This document shows positions 1 to 10,569 of a stretch of 15,051 bases of DNA, piece by piece (within the stretch, counting starts at the first letter, position 1; each line of letters opens with the position of its first letter). The stretch comes from Burkholderiales bacterium UBA4615 (GTDB lineage: Bacteria > Pseudomonadota > Gammaproteobacteria > Burkholderiales > Burkholderiaceae_E): assembly GCA_002386465.1 (NCBI GenBank), contig DGIT01000111.1, positions 1 to 15,051 of the forward strand, given 5' to 3'. The translations under genes and the position numbers were made by a program. The notes beneath the pieces were generated by a model. That model had not been told where the DNA came from. It did no database searches and worked only from the letters and a program-made list of their open reading frames with translations.

Positions 1-1821
1 ACAGCGTTGCCCGCTGCGGGCTTCACCTTCGCCAAGGGCGATGCGTCGGTTGGCCATGCTTTGCGCGATGTCGATTTCCGTCGCGGCACCAACGGTGAAG
101 GTCGCATCGTGGTCGAGTTGTCCGATGCGCAGACCGGGGTCGACATTCGCCAGCAGGGGCAGACGATCGTCGTCGATTTTCAGAAAACCCGCCTGCCTGA
201 CAACCTGCGTCGCCGACTCGATGTGGCCGATTTCGCCACGCCCGTGAAATCGGTGCGCACCTTCCAGCAAGGCGAGAACACCCGCATGGTGATCGAGCCG
301 GCCGGTACCTTCGAGCACAACGCCTATCAGAGCGACACGCAGTTCGTGATCGAGGTGAAGGCTACGCGCGAAGACCCCAGCCGTGCGGTGTCGGGCGGTG
401 GCTCGCGTCCGGGCTATCGCGGCGACAAGCTGTCGCTGAATTTCCAGAACATCGACGTGCGCGCCTTGCTGCAGGTGATCGCCGACTTCACCAACCTGAA
501 TATCGTGGTGCGCGAGTCGGTCAGTGGCAATCTCACGCTGCGCCTGAAGGATGTGCCCTGGGACCAGGCGCTCGATATTGTTCTGCAGTCGAAAAATCTC
601 GACATGCGTCGCAATGGCAACGTGATCCTGGTGGCGCCTCGCGAAGAACTGGCCACCCAGGAAAAGCTTGATCTGGAATCGCGTCAGCAGATTGCCGAGA
701 TCGAGCCCACACGGGTCGAGACCTTCCGGCTCAACTATCAGAAGGCTGACGCGGTTCAGAAGCTGTTGAGCGACGACAAGCAAAAGCTGGTGTCCAAGGG
801 CGGCAGTGTGGTCGCCGATGAGCGCACCAACTCGGTATTCGTTCGCGATACCGCCTCGCGGCTCGATGAGATCCGCCGCATCATCGGCCAGCTCGATGTA
901 CCGGTGCGGCAGGTCCTGATCGAGGCCCGCATTGTCGAGGCCGACGATGGCTTCTCGCGCAATCTGGGTGTGAAATGGGGTTTCAACGACATCCGCAGCA
1001 CCATCGCCCGGACCAGCTCGCAGCTTGACCCGGTCAGCGGCCAGCCGGTGGCGGTCAATGTACCGGTCTACGGTGCCGGTACGCCGGTGCTGGGCAGCAA
1101 CCTGTACTCCACCTTGTCCGGCAACCTTCAAGGCGTGGGCGACCTGTCCTCGCAGCTGGGCAGCAATTTGGCCGGTATCAATGCGCCGGGCCTGGGTCGG
1201 CCCACCGGCATCAACAACACCAACTTCGTGAATCTGCCGGCAGCCAATATCAACGGCATTTCGCCCACCAGCATTGCGATCAGCCTGTTCGGCTCGGCAG
1301 CGACCCGGTTCGTCAACCTGGAGCTCTCCGCCCTGGAAGCCGATCAGCGCGGCAAGGTGGTATCCAGCCCGCGCGTGCTGACCGGTGACAAGACCAAGGC
1401 CGTGATCGAGCAGGGCACTGAGCTTCCCTACCAGACTCAGGCGGGTGGCCTGGCAGCGCCGGTCATCCAGTTCCGCAAGGCGGTGCTCAAGCTTGAAGTC
1501 ACGCCGCAGATCACGCCGGAAGGGACGGTCATCATGAAGGTGGCGGTCAACCGTGATGCCGTGGGCCAACTCACGCCGGCGGGCTTCGCCATCAATACCC
1601 GCGCGGTGCAGACCGAGGTGCTGGTGGAAAATGGCGGTACTGTGGTGATCGGCGGCATTTACGAGCAGACCGAGATCAACCGCGTCAACAAGGTGCCGTT
1701 TCTGGGTGACGTGCCCTACGTGGGCGGGCTCTTTCGCAACACGGCACGAACCACCAACCGGACCGAGCTGCTGGTGTTCCTGACGCCGCGGGTGATCACC
1801 GATACCGCGATGGCGCGCTGA
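1..1821 (+). CDS. pilQ: Type IV pilus secretin PilQ, 5'-truncated by window
   Basis: Outer-membrane secretin through which the type IV pilus passes. The frame is open from base 1, so the true start, signal peptide and part of the N-terminal region lie upstream; 606 residues are visible. In order (window codons): the end of an AMIN-type peptidoglycan-binding domain (about 1-125), an STN/N0 domain starting at KLSLNFQNIDVRALLQVIADF (codon 143), an N1 secretin short domain (from about 240, ETFRLNYQKADAV), and the secretin beta-barrel domain to the C-terminus, with the typical VENGGTVVIGGIYE stretch, VPFLGDVPYVGGLF and the terminal LLVFLTPRVI. A Gly/Asn/Ser-rich stretch at about codons 352-420 looks longer than in the Neisseria protein as I recall it. 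The pilQ-aroK-aroB order is common in proteobacteria, where pilMNOP normally lies upstream. Assignment is firm; only the 5' boundary is missing. Confidence 0.96.
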   Translation, partial: TALPAAGFTFAKGDASVGHALRDVDFRRGTNGEGRIVVELSDAQTGVDIRQQGQTIVVDFQKTRLPDNLRRRLDVADFATPVKSVRTFQQGENTRMVIEPAGTFEHNAYQSDTQFVIEVKATREDPSRAVSGGGSRPGYRGDKLSLNFQNIDVRALLQVIADFTNLNIVVRESVSGNLTLRLKDVPWDQALDIVLQSKNLDMRRNGNVILVAPREELATQEKLDLESRQQIAEIEPTRVETFRLNYQKADAVQKLLSDDKQKLVSKGGSVVADERTNSVFVRDTASRLDEIRRIIGQLDVPVRQVLIEARIVEADDGFSRNLGVKWGFNDIRSTIARTSSQLDPVSGQPVAVNVPVYGAGTPVLGSNLYSTLSGNLQGVGDLSSQLGSNLAGINAPGLGRPTGINNTNFVNLPAANINGISPTSIAISLFGSAATRFVNLELSALEADQRGKVVSSPRVLTGDKTKAVIEQGTELPYQTQAGGLAAPVIQFRKAVLKLEVTPQITPEGTVIMKVAVNRDAVGQLTPAGFAINTRAVQTEVLVENGGTVVIGGIYEQTEINRVNKVPFLGDVPYVGGLFRNTARTTNRTELLVFLTPRVITDTAMAR

Positions 1822-1844
1822 GCACAGCCCCCGGGTCGCCGTAG

Positions 1845-1861
1845 GGTGTGCCCTGCACACC
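1845..1861 (+). other. GC-rich hairpin in the pilQ-aroK spacer
   Basis: A perfect 6-bp inverted repeat, GGTGTG (1845-1850) and CACACC (1856-1861), with a 5-nt loop. No T-run follows, so it is not a typical intrinsic terminator. It overlaps a possible upstream GTG start of aroK (1846), which argues against using that start. A role in RNA processing or attenuation is only a possibility. Confidence 0.35.
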
Positions 1862-1887
1862 TGAGGTCATCCAGTATCCTTGGGGCC

Positions 1888-2475
1888 ATGGATGCCCCGA
1901 AATCCCCGCGGATGATCAGCCTTGTCGGCATGATGGGTGCCGGCAAGACCACGGTCGGGCGGCGCCTGGCACGTCGTCTGGGGTGGTCCTTTGTCGACGC
2001 CGATCGCGAAATGGAAGCGCGGCTCGGCGTACCGGTCACCACCATCTTTGAACTCGAAGGCGAGGCGGGGTTTCGCCGGCGCGAGTGCGAACTCATCGAC
2101 GAACTGACCCGACGCACGGCGACCGTGCTGGCAACCGGTGGTGGTGCAGTGCTCGACCCGGCTAATCGCGCGGTCCTGCATGAGCGCAGCCAGGTCATCT
2201 ACCTGCGCGCCTCTGTTGGCGATCTGTGGCATCGACTGCGTCGAGATACCACGCGCCCGCTGCTGCGCACGGCCGATCCGCGCGCGCGGATCGAAGCACT
2301 GGTCACGCAGCGCGAGCCCCTGTATCGCGACACAGCACACATGACCGTGGATACAGGACGCCAGCCGGTTGAGCGTGTGGTGGATGCGATCGTTGCGCGC
2401 CTGCCGGCACTCACATCCGAAGCCTCGGTGCCCGACCTTCCTTCACCTTTACCGCCCTCCAGACCTGATGCGTAA
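1888..2475 (+). CDS. aroK: Shikimate kinase AroK
   Basis: Phosphorylates shikimate to shikimate 3-phosphate with ATP, the fifth step of the chorismate (aromatic amino acid) pathway, in the cytoplasm. The 195-residue protein shows the Walker A loop GMMGAGKT (residues 14-21), the shikimate-contacting Asp in FVDADREME (Asp39), FRRRE with Arg63, the GGG motif (84-86) and the lid arginine in RDTTRPLL (Arg123). An in-frame GTG at 1846 would add 14 residues unlike the family and lies in a hairpin. I chose ATG 1888, which has a weak purine-rich TGGGG just upstream; ATG 1912, directly before ISLVGMMG, is a further alternative. The C-terminal tail of about 20 residues after the last helix is Pro/Ser-rich. 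The gene overlaps aroB by 8 nt, implying translational coupling. Confidence 0.95.
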   Translation: MDAPKSPRMISLVGMMGAGKTTVGRRLARRLGWSFVDADREMEARLGVPVTTIFELEGEAGFRRRECELIDELTRRTATVLATGGGAVLDPANRAVLHERSQVIYLRASVGDLWHRLRRDTTRPLLRTADPRARIEALVTQREPLYRDTAHMTVDTGRQPVERVVDAIVARLPALTSEASVPDLPSPLPPSRPDA

Positions 2476-3547
2476 TGTGCATGTCGCGCTTGATGAGCGC
2501 TCCTACCCCATTCACATCGGCAGCGGACTGCTCGATCGCTGCGAACTGCTGCGCCCTTTGGCAGCCGGTCGCATGGTGGCGGTGGTCACTGACAGCCATG
2601 TGGTCGACCTGCACGCGGCGAAGGTGTGTACGGCGCTGCGCGAAGTGGCGGCGTCGCTGGTGCAGGTGGTGCTGCCCGCAGGCGAAGCAAACAAGGGTTT
2701 CGATGCGCTCAACCTGATCTTCGACGCGATGCTGCAAGCGCGTTTTGATCGCGGTTCGCTGGTGGTCGCGGTGGGCGGTGGCGTGGTGGGCGACATGGCC
2801 GGGTTTGCGGCGGCGGTCTACCAGCGCGGGATCGATTTTGTGCAGGTGCCGACGACCTTGCTTGCGCAGGTCGATTCATCGGTGGGCGGCAAGACCGGCA
2901 TCAATCATCCGCTTGGCAAGAACATGATCGGTGCGTTTCATCAGCCGCGCAGTGTGCTGATCGATGTCGATACGCTGCAAACGCTGCCCAAGCGCGAACT
3001 GGCGGCCGGCCTCGCCGAAGTGATCAAGCATGGCGCAATCGCCGATGCCGCCTATTTCGAGGAAGTGGCAAATGATCTCGCCCGTCTGCAGGCCCGCGAT
3101 CCGGCCGCTCTCACCGCAGCAATCGCCCGTTCCTGCGAGATCAAGGCCTCGGTGGTCGAGCGTGATGAGCGCGAAGGCGGGCTGCGCGCCATTTTGAATT
3201 TCGGCCATACCTTCGGACATGCGATCGAAGCCGGCATGGGCTACGGCGAGTGGCTGCATGGTGAAGCGGTGGGGGCTGGCATGGTGATGGCTACGGATCT
3301 GTCGGTGCGTCTGGGGCTGATTGCGCCCGATGTCCTGCAGCGCCTGCGGGAAACCGTCGCACGGGCAGGGCTGCCGGTGGCTGGTCCGAACTGGCCGGCG
3401 CAGCGGTACATCGAGCTCATGTCCGTGGACAAGAAGGCCGAGCAGGGCACGCCCAAGTTTGTGCTGCTCGAGCGACTCGGTGCGGCCAGGGTGCAGAAGG
3501 TGGCCGATGAGCCGCTGGTGCGCACGCTTGCAGCCTGCTGTGCCTGA
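2468..3547 (+). CDS. aroB: 3-Dehydroquinate synthase AroB
   Basis: Converts DAHP to 3-dehydroquinate, the second step of the shikimate pathway, using NAD+ and a divalent metal (usually Zn or Co). The product is 359 residues, the normal length. The NAD-binding GGGVVGD is at residues 103-109, followed by the family signature QVPTTLLAQVDSSVGGKTGIN and GKNMIGAFHQP. The expected metal ligands are visible: Glu184 in AEVIKHG, His247 in GHTFGHAIE and His264 in EWLHGEAV. The frame stays open upstream to 2369, but that part lies inside aroK and resembles nothing; ATG 2468 gives the standard N-terminus MRNVHVALDERSYPIHIG. It overlaps the aroK stop by 8 nt, so the pair is probably translated as a coupled aroKB unit. 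Confidence 0.96.
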   Translation: MRNVHVALDERSYPIHIGSGLLDRCELLRPLAAGRMVAVVTDSHVVDLHAAKVCTALREVAASLVQVVLPAGEANKGFDALNLIFDAMLQARFDRGSLVVAVGGGVVGDMAGFAAAVYQRGIDFVQVPTTLLAQVDSSVGGKTGINHPLGKNMIGAFHQPRSVLIDVDTLQTLPKRELAAGLAEVIKHGAIADAAYFEEVANDLARLQARDPAALTAAIARSCEIKASVVERDEREGGLRAILNFGHTFGHAIEAGMGYGEWLHGEAVGAGMVMATDLSVRLGLIAPDVLQRLRETVARAGLPVAGPNWPAQRYIELMSVDKKAEQGTPKFVLLERLGAARVQKVADEPLVRTLAACCA

Positions 3548-3568
3548 GGTCGGCTGTAGCGCGCACCG

Positions 3569-4711
3569 ATGACGGCAGGCCCCGCCCCCTTGCAGGCCCG
3601 TGCCCCCTGGGCTGCCGATCCCCTGCACACTCGCGGGCGCCGCTTTGCAGAAGCCGCTGCGCAGGGGCGCGACGCTTTTCAGCGTGATCGTGATCGCATC
3701 GTTCATTGCGGCGCGTTCAGGCGACTCGAATACAAGACCCAGGTCTTCGTCAACCACGAAGGCGACCTGTTTCGCACGCGACTCACGCATTCGATCGAAG
3801 TGGCCCAGATTGCCCGCACGGTCGCACGAGGGCTGTCGCTCAACGAAGATCTGACCGAAGCCATTTCGCTGGCGCATGATCTCGGGCACACCCCCTTCGG
3901 TCATGCTGGGCAAGACGCCCTGAACCGTTGCATGCAGCCGTGGGGCGGGTTTGAGCACAATCTGCAGTCGCTGCGCGTGGTCGATGAGCTTGAAGAGCGG
4001 TACGGCGCTTACGACGGCTTGAACTTGTGCTTCGAGACCCGCGAGGGCGTGCTCAAGCACTGCTCGGCGGCCAACGCTGTACGTCTGGGAGAGCTGGGCC
4101 GTCGTTTCATCGAACGCACGCAGCCCTCACTCGAGGCGCAGCTGGCCAACCTTGCCGATGAAGTTGCCTACGTGAACCATGATGTGGACGATGGTCTGCG
4201 CTCCGGCCTGCTGACGGTGAAGCAGCTGTCGCAGGTCGAACTATTCGGGCGCCACCATCATGCGGTGGTCTGCCAGTACCCCGAGGTCAGCGAGCGACGC
4301 CAGGTTTACGAGACCATCCGACGCATGATCAACGAGCTGGTGGTTGATCTCACTGCCTGCAGCGCGGCGCGCATCGCAGCGGCTGATCCGCGTGATGCGC
4401 AGGCAGTGCGCCACGCCGGGCCGCTGATCGCGTTTTCGCCTGAGGTGGGTGCACGGGCGCGTGCGCTCAAGCACTTTCTCTTCGAGAACCTGTATAGGCA
4501 TTCGCAGGTCGTGCGGATGACCTCCAAGGCGGCGCGCATCGTGACCGAGCTGTTCAATGCCTTCATCGAAGATGCCCGACTGCTGCCCGACGATCACCGT
4601 CGCAAGGCCGAGCAGCGTTTGCATCGGACGGTGGCCGACTACATTGCCGGGATGACAGATCGGTATGCGATCCGGGAGCATCGTCGCTTGTTCTCGATGG
4701 ACGAGACCTGA
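3569..4711 (+). CDS. dgt: Deoxyguanosinetriphosphate triphosphohydrolase-like protein (HD domain)
   Basis: Member of the dGTPase/HD phosphohydrolase family that splits dNTPs into deoxynucleoside and triphosphate and so affects dNTP pools. At 380 residues it fits the shorter dGTPase-like subfamily rather than the roughly 500-residue E. coli Dgt. The N-terminal RDRDRIVHCGAFRRLEYKTQVF motif is typical. HD-domain metal ligands are visible: His74 in LTHSIEVAQIAR, His103-Asp104 in AHDLGHTPFGHAG, and a downstream Asp in VNHDVDDGLRSG. The start ATG 3569 lies 21 nt after aroB with no strong Shine-Dalgarno. Position after aroB is a common betaproteobacterial arrangement. Substrate preference cannot be read from the sequence; biochemically the subfamily often prefers other dNTPs or needs dNTP activation. 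The gene appears complete despite the mobile element directly downstream. Confidence 0.92.
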   Translation: MTAGPAPLQARAPWAADPLHTRGRRFAEAAAQGRDAFQRDRDRIVHCGAFRRLEYKTQVFVNHEGDLFRTRLTHSIEVAQIARTVARGLSLNEDLTEAISLAHDLGHTPFGHAGQDALNRCMQPWGGFEHNLQSLRVVDELEERYGAYDGLNLCFETREGVLKHCSAANAVRLGELGRRFIERTQPSLEAQLANLADEVAYVNHDVDDGLRSGLLTVKQLSQVELFGRHHHAVVCQYPEVSERRQVYETIRRMINELVVDLTACSAARIAAADPRDAQAVRHAGPLIAFSPEVGARARALKHFLFENLYRHSQVVRMTSKAARIVTELFNAFIEDARLLPDDHRRKAEQRLHRTVADYIAGMTDRYAIREHRRLFSMDET

Positions 4712-4717
4712 TCGATC

Positions 4718-5413
4718 ATGGCCAGGCTGCCGCGTCAGGTCGTTCCCGGGTATCCCTATCACGTGATCCAGCGGGGCCATAACCGGCTTGCCGTGTTCAT
4801 GGATGATGCAGACCGTCTGCGGTATCTGGATGGTCTGCATGAAGCGGCGCAGATGCACGGGCTGGATATCCATGCCTATGTGCTGATGGATAACCATGTG
4901 CATCTGCTCTGCACCCCCGCGCAGGAGACTTCGCTCGCGTTGACGATGCAGGCGGTCGGGCGTCGCTACGTGCGGGCGTTCAACCGTCGTCACGGGCGCA
5001 GTGGCACGTTGTGGGAGGGGCGTTTTCGTTCGTCGCTGATCGAGGCCGACCGCTATCTGCTCGCCTGCCAGCGCTATATCGAGCTGAATCCTGTCAGGGC
5101 GGGCATGGTGGAGCAGGCCGCCGACTGGCCGTGGTCCAGCCATCGCCACTACGCGGGTATGGCGGCCGATCCGCGCCTGCGCACGCATCCGACCATCTTC
5201 GCGCTTGGGAATACTCCATTCGAGCGCGAGTCGGCCTATCGGCAGATGTTCGACGAGGCCTCGCTGCCCCCTGCGGCCGAGCAGGCGTGGCTCACCCGAC
5301 GTGCGCTCGCGGGCAAACCGATGGCTACCGATGTCTTCCAGCGCGGGGTCGAGTCGACCCATCAGGTCCGCCTGCTCCCCGCCCCAGTCGGCCGCCCTCG
5401 CCGCCACCCCTAA
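4718..5413 (+). CDS. REP-associated tyrosine transposase (RAYT, Y1/HUH superfamily)
   Basis: A 231-residue single-strand DNA transposase of the TnpA_REP/RAYT group, related to IS200/IS605 TnpA. The N-terminus MARLPRQVVPGYPYHVIQRGHNR is characteristic. The HUH metal-binding motif is at His60-Val-His62 in VLMDNHVHLL, and the candidate nucleophile is Tyr120 in RYIELNPVRAGM, followed by WPWSSH. Both catalytic elements are intact, so the enzyme may be active. It starts only 6 nt after dgt and lacks a good ribosome-binding site. Its TAA stop (5411-5413) is the first three bases of the AT-rich repeat that follows. In known RAYTs the enzyme acts on nearby short palindromic (REP) sequences and is often a single-copy domesticated gene; that role here is inferred. 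It interrupts an otherwise core housekeeping cluster, which suggests acquisition. Confidence 0.9.
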   Translation: MARLPRQVVPGYPYHVIQRGHNRLAVFMDDADRLRYLDGLHEAAQMHGLDIHAYVLMDNHVHLLCTPAQETSLALTMQAVGRRYVRAFNRRHGRSGTLWEGRFRSSLIEADRYLLACQRYIELNPVRAGMVEQAADWPWSSHRHYAGMAADPRLRTHPTIFALGNTPFERESAYRQMFDEASLPPAAEQAWLTRRALAGKPMATDVFQRGVESTHQVRLLPAPVGRPRRHP

Positions 5414-5440
5414 TTTAATTGGGGTCAGATCACAATTTAA
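5411..5440 (+). repeat. AT-rich repeat, copy A (direct orientation)
   Basis: The core is GGGGTCAGATCACAATTTAA (5421-5440), preceded by TAATTTAATT, and contains the transposase stop codon at its left edge. Its reverse complement matches copy C (5714-5742) over 20 bases with one mismatch, then AT-rich sequence on both. It also matches copy B (5668-5683), including 13 identical bases. GGGGTCAGA motifs next to RAYT-type transposases are something I recall from other proteobacteria; this has not been checked here. Confidence 0.8.
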
Positions 5441-5450
5441 GGGTTGTGAT
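5429..5450 (+). repeat. Hairpin 1 at the inner edge of copy A
   Basis: A perfect 7-bp inverted repeat, ATCACAA (5429-5435) and TTGTGAT (5444-5450), around an 8-nt loop TTTAAGGG. It overlaps repeat copy A. Hairpins near element ends are what HUH transposases of the IS200/IS605 type recognise as single-stranded DNA; use as a recognition site here is inferred. Confidence 0.6.
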
Positions 5451-5667
5451 GGCTGAGTCCCGCGTCCTGTGCCAAGCCGGCGCGATCACCAGCGCGCCGC
5501 GATCGCGTAGCCATCGGTGGCCCGTCAAGCCTCCGGGCAGGGTCGCGCCCCATGCCGACTGGACCGCGCCATGAGTCCACTGCTGCATTCAGACAGCGCG
5601 GTGTTAGAGCGCCGTAAGCGACGCCACATGGCTCCAATAGGTGGCCCAAAGTGGCGGATGACCAAAT
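5441..5667. other. Unidentified GC-rich core between the repeats
   Basis: About 227 bp with no convincing gene. A minus-strand open frame of 70 codons (5437-5649) resembles nothing I know. Structure seen: GGCGCG (5479-5484) pairs with CGCGCC (5493-5498) across an 8-nt loop; a 10-bp palindrome CGCGATCGCG lies at 5498-5507; and a GTAG tetranucleotide (5507-5510) overlaps a small GCCA/TGGC stem with a TCGG loop. GTAG next to a hairpin recalls REP units of RAYT systems, but the stem here is short. It may be a decayed insertion fragment or the structured body of a REP-like or MITE-like element. Confidence 0.4.
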
Positions 5668-5683
5668 AAATGTGATCTGACCC
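5668..5683 (-). repeat. AT-rich repeat, copy B (inverted, shorter)
   Basis: The segment reads AAATGTGATCTGACCC. Thirteen bases (5671-5683) are identical to the reverse complement of copy A; one T is missing from the AT-rich side and the fourth C of the C-run is replaced by T. It has the same orientation as copy C, which begins 46 nt further on. Confidence 0.7.
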
Positions 5684-5691
5684 TAATAAGT

Positions 5692-5721
5692 CAATTTAGC
5701 CTGACATTCGTCATTAAATTG
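5692..5721 (+). repeat. Hairpin 2 at the inner edge of copy C
   Basis: The outer stem is a perfect 7-bp inverted repeat, CAATTTA (5692-5698) and TAAATTG (5715-5721). Inside it a second stem, TGAC (5702-5705) and GTCA (5710-5713), closes an ATTC loop. The right arm is part of repeat copy C. It mirrors hairpin 1 in position, each hairpin lying on the inner side of its repeat, although the stems and loops differ in sequence. Confidence 0.6.
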
Positions 5722-5742
5722 TGTTCTGACCCCAAATTAAAA
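5714..5742 (-). repeat. AT-rich repeat, copy C (inverted)
   Basis: The reverse complement of copy A with one substitution (T for A at 5724) and one extra A after the C-run. With copy A it forms inverted repeats of about 28 bp bounding 332 bp. It ends 3 bp before the proposed -35 box of gltB. The long open frame of gltB can be extended upstream into this repeat from a TTG at 5719, but that extension is spurious. Confidence 0.8.
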
Positions 5743-5745
5743 GGC

Positions 5746-5774
5746 TTGTTGGGGGTGCTGCGCTGCACTATTCT
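5746..5774 (+). promoter_or_regulatory. Candidate sigma-70 promoter for gltBD
   Basis: TTGTTG (5746-5751) and TATTCT (5769-5774) are separated by exactly 17 nt and match 3 of 6 and 4 of 6 consensus bases. Transcription would start near 5781, about 20 nt before the gltB start codon. The -35 box lies 3 bp beyond repeat copy C, so insertion of that element could have replaced upstream activator sites. The prediction rests on hexamer and spacing match only. Confidence 0.45.
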
Positions 5775-5802
5775 CGGCGGTTCGTTCTATTGGAGATGCG
5801 CG

Positions 5803-10542
<4,740 letters not shown>

Positions 10543-10569
10543 CACCACTTCCGCACAGGACGACGCAAG

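Larger units (their letters stand above)
4718..5742 (+). mobile_element. Putative RAYT element: transposase plus 3' inverted-repeat region
   Basis: I group the RAYT gene with the 3' repeat region (5411-5742) because the transposase stop codon lies inside the first repeat and both sit between two core genes. There is no repeat copy in the 6 nt between dgt and the transposase, so a left end is not visible. No target-site duplication is seen flanking the 332-bp repeat region, which is consistent with HUH-type transposition, which does not produce one. The outer limits are tentative: the left edge could be 4712 and the right edge 5742. Confidence 0.55.

Noticed and set aside
2369..2467. Upstream extension of aroB into aroK
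   Set aside because: The extra 33 residues are aroK read out of frame; ATG 2468 gives the standard AroB N-terminus.
2876..4060. 394-codon minus-strand open frame across aroB and dgt
   Set aside because: It spans two well-supported genes on the other strand and has no recognisable motif or ribosome-binding site; codon-bias artefact.
4241..5407. 388-codon minus-strand open frame across dgt and the RAYT gene
   Set aside because: Antisense to two genes with intact catalytic motifs; no family resemblance.
5437..5649. 70-codon minus-strand open frame between the repeats
   Set aside because: Unrecognised product, no ribosome-binding site, and it lies in a hairpin-rich segment; kept only as part of the unidentified region.
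5719..5802. Upstream extension of gltB from TTG 5719
   Set aside because: It would start inside repeat copy C and cover the promoter; ATG 5803 has a good GGAG at correct distance and leaves the usual short propeptide before Cys19.
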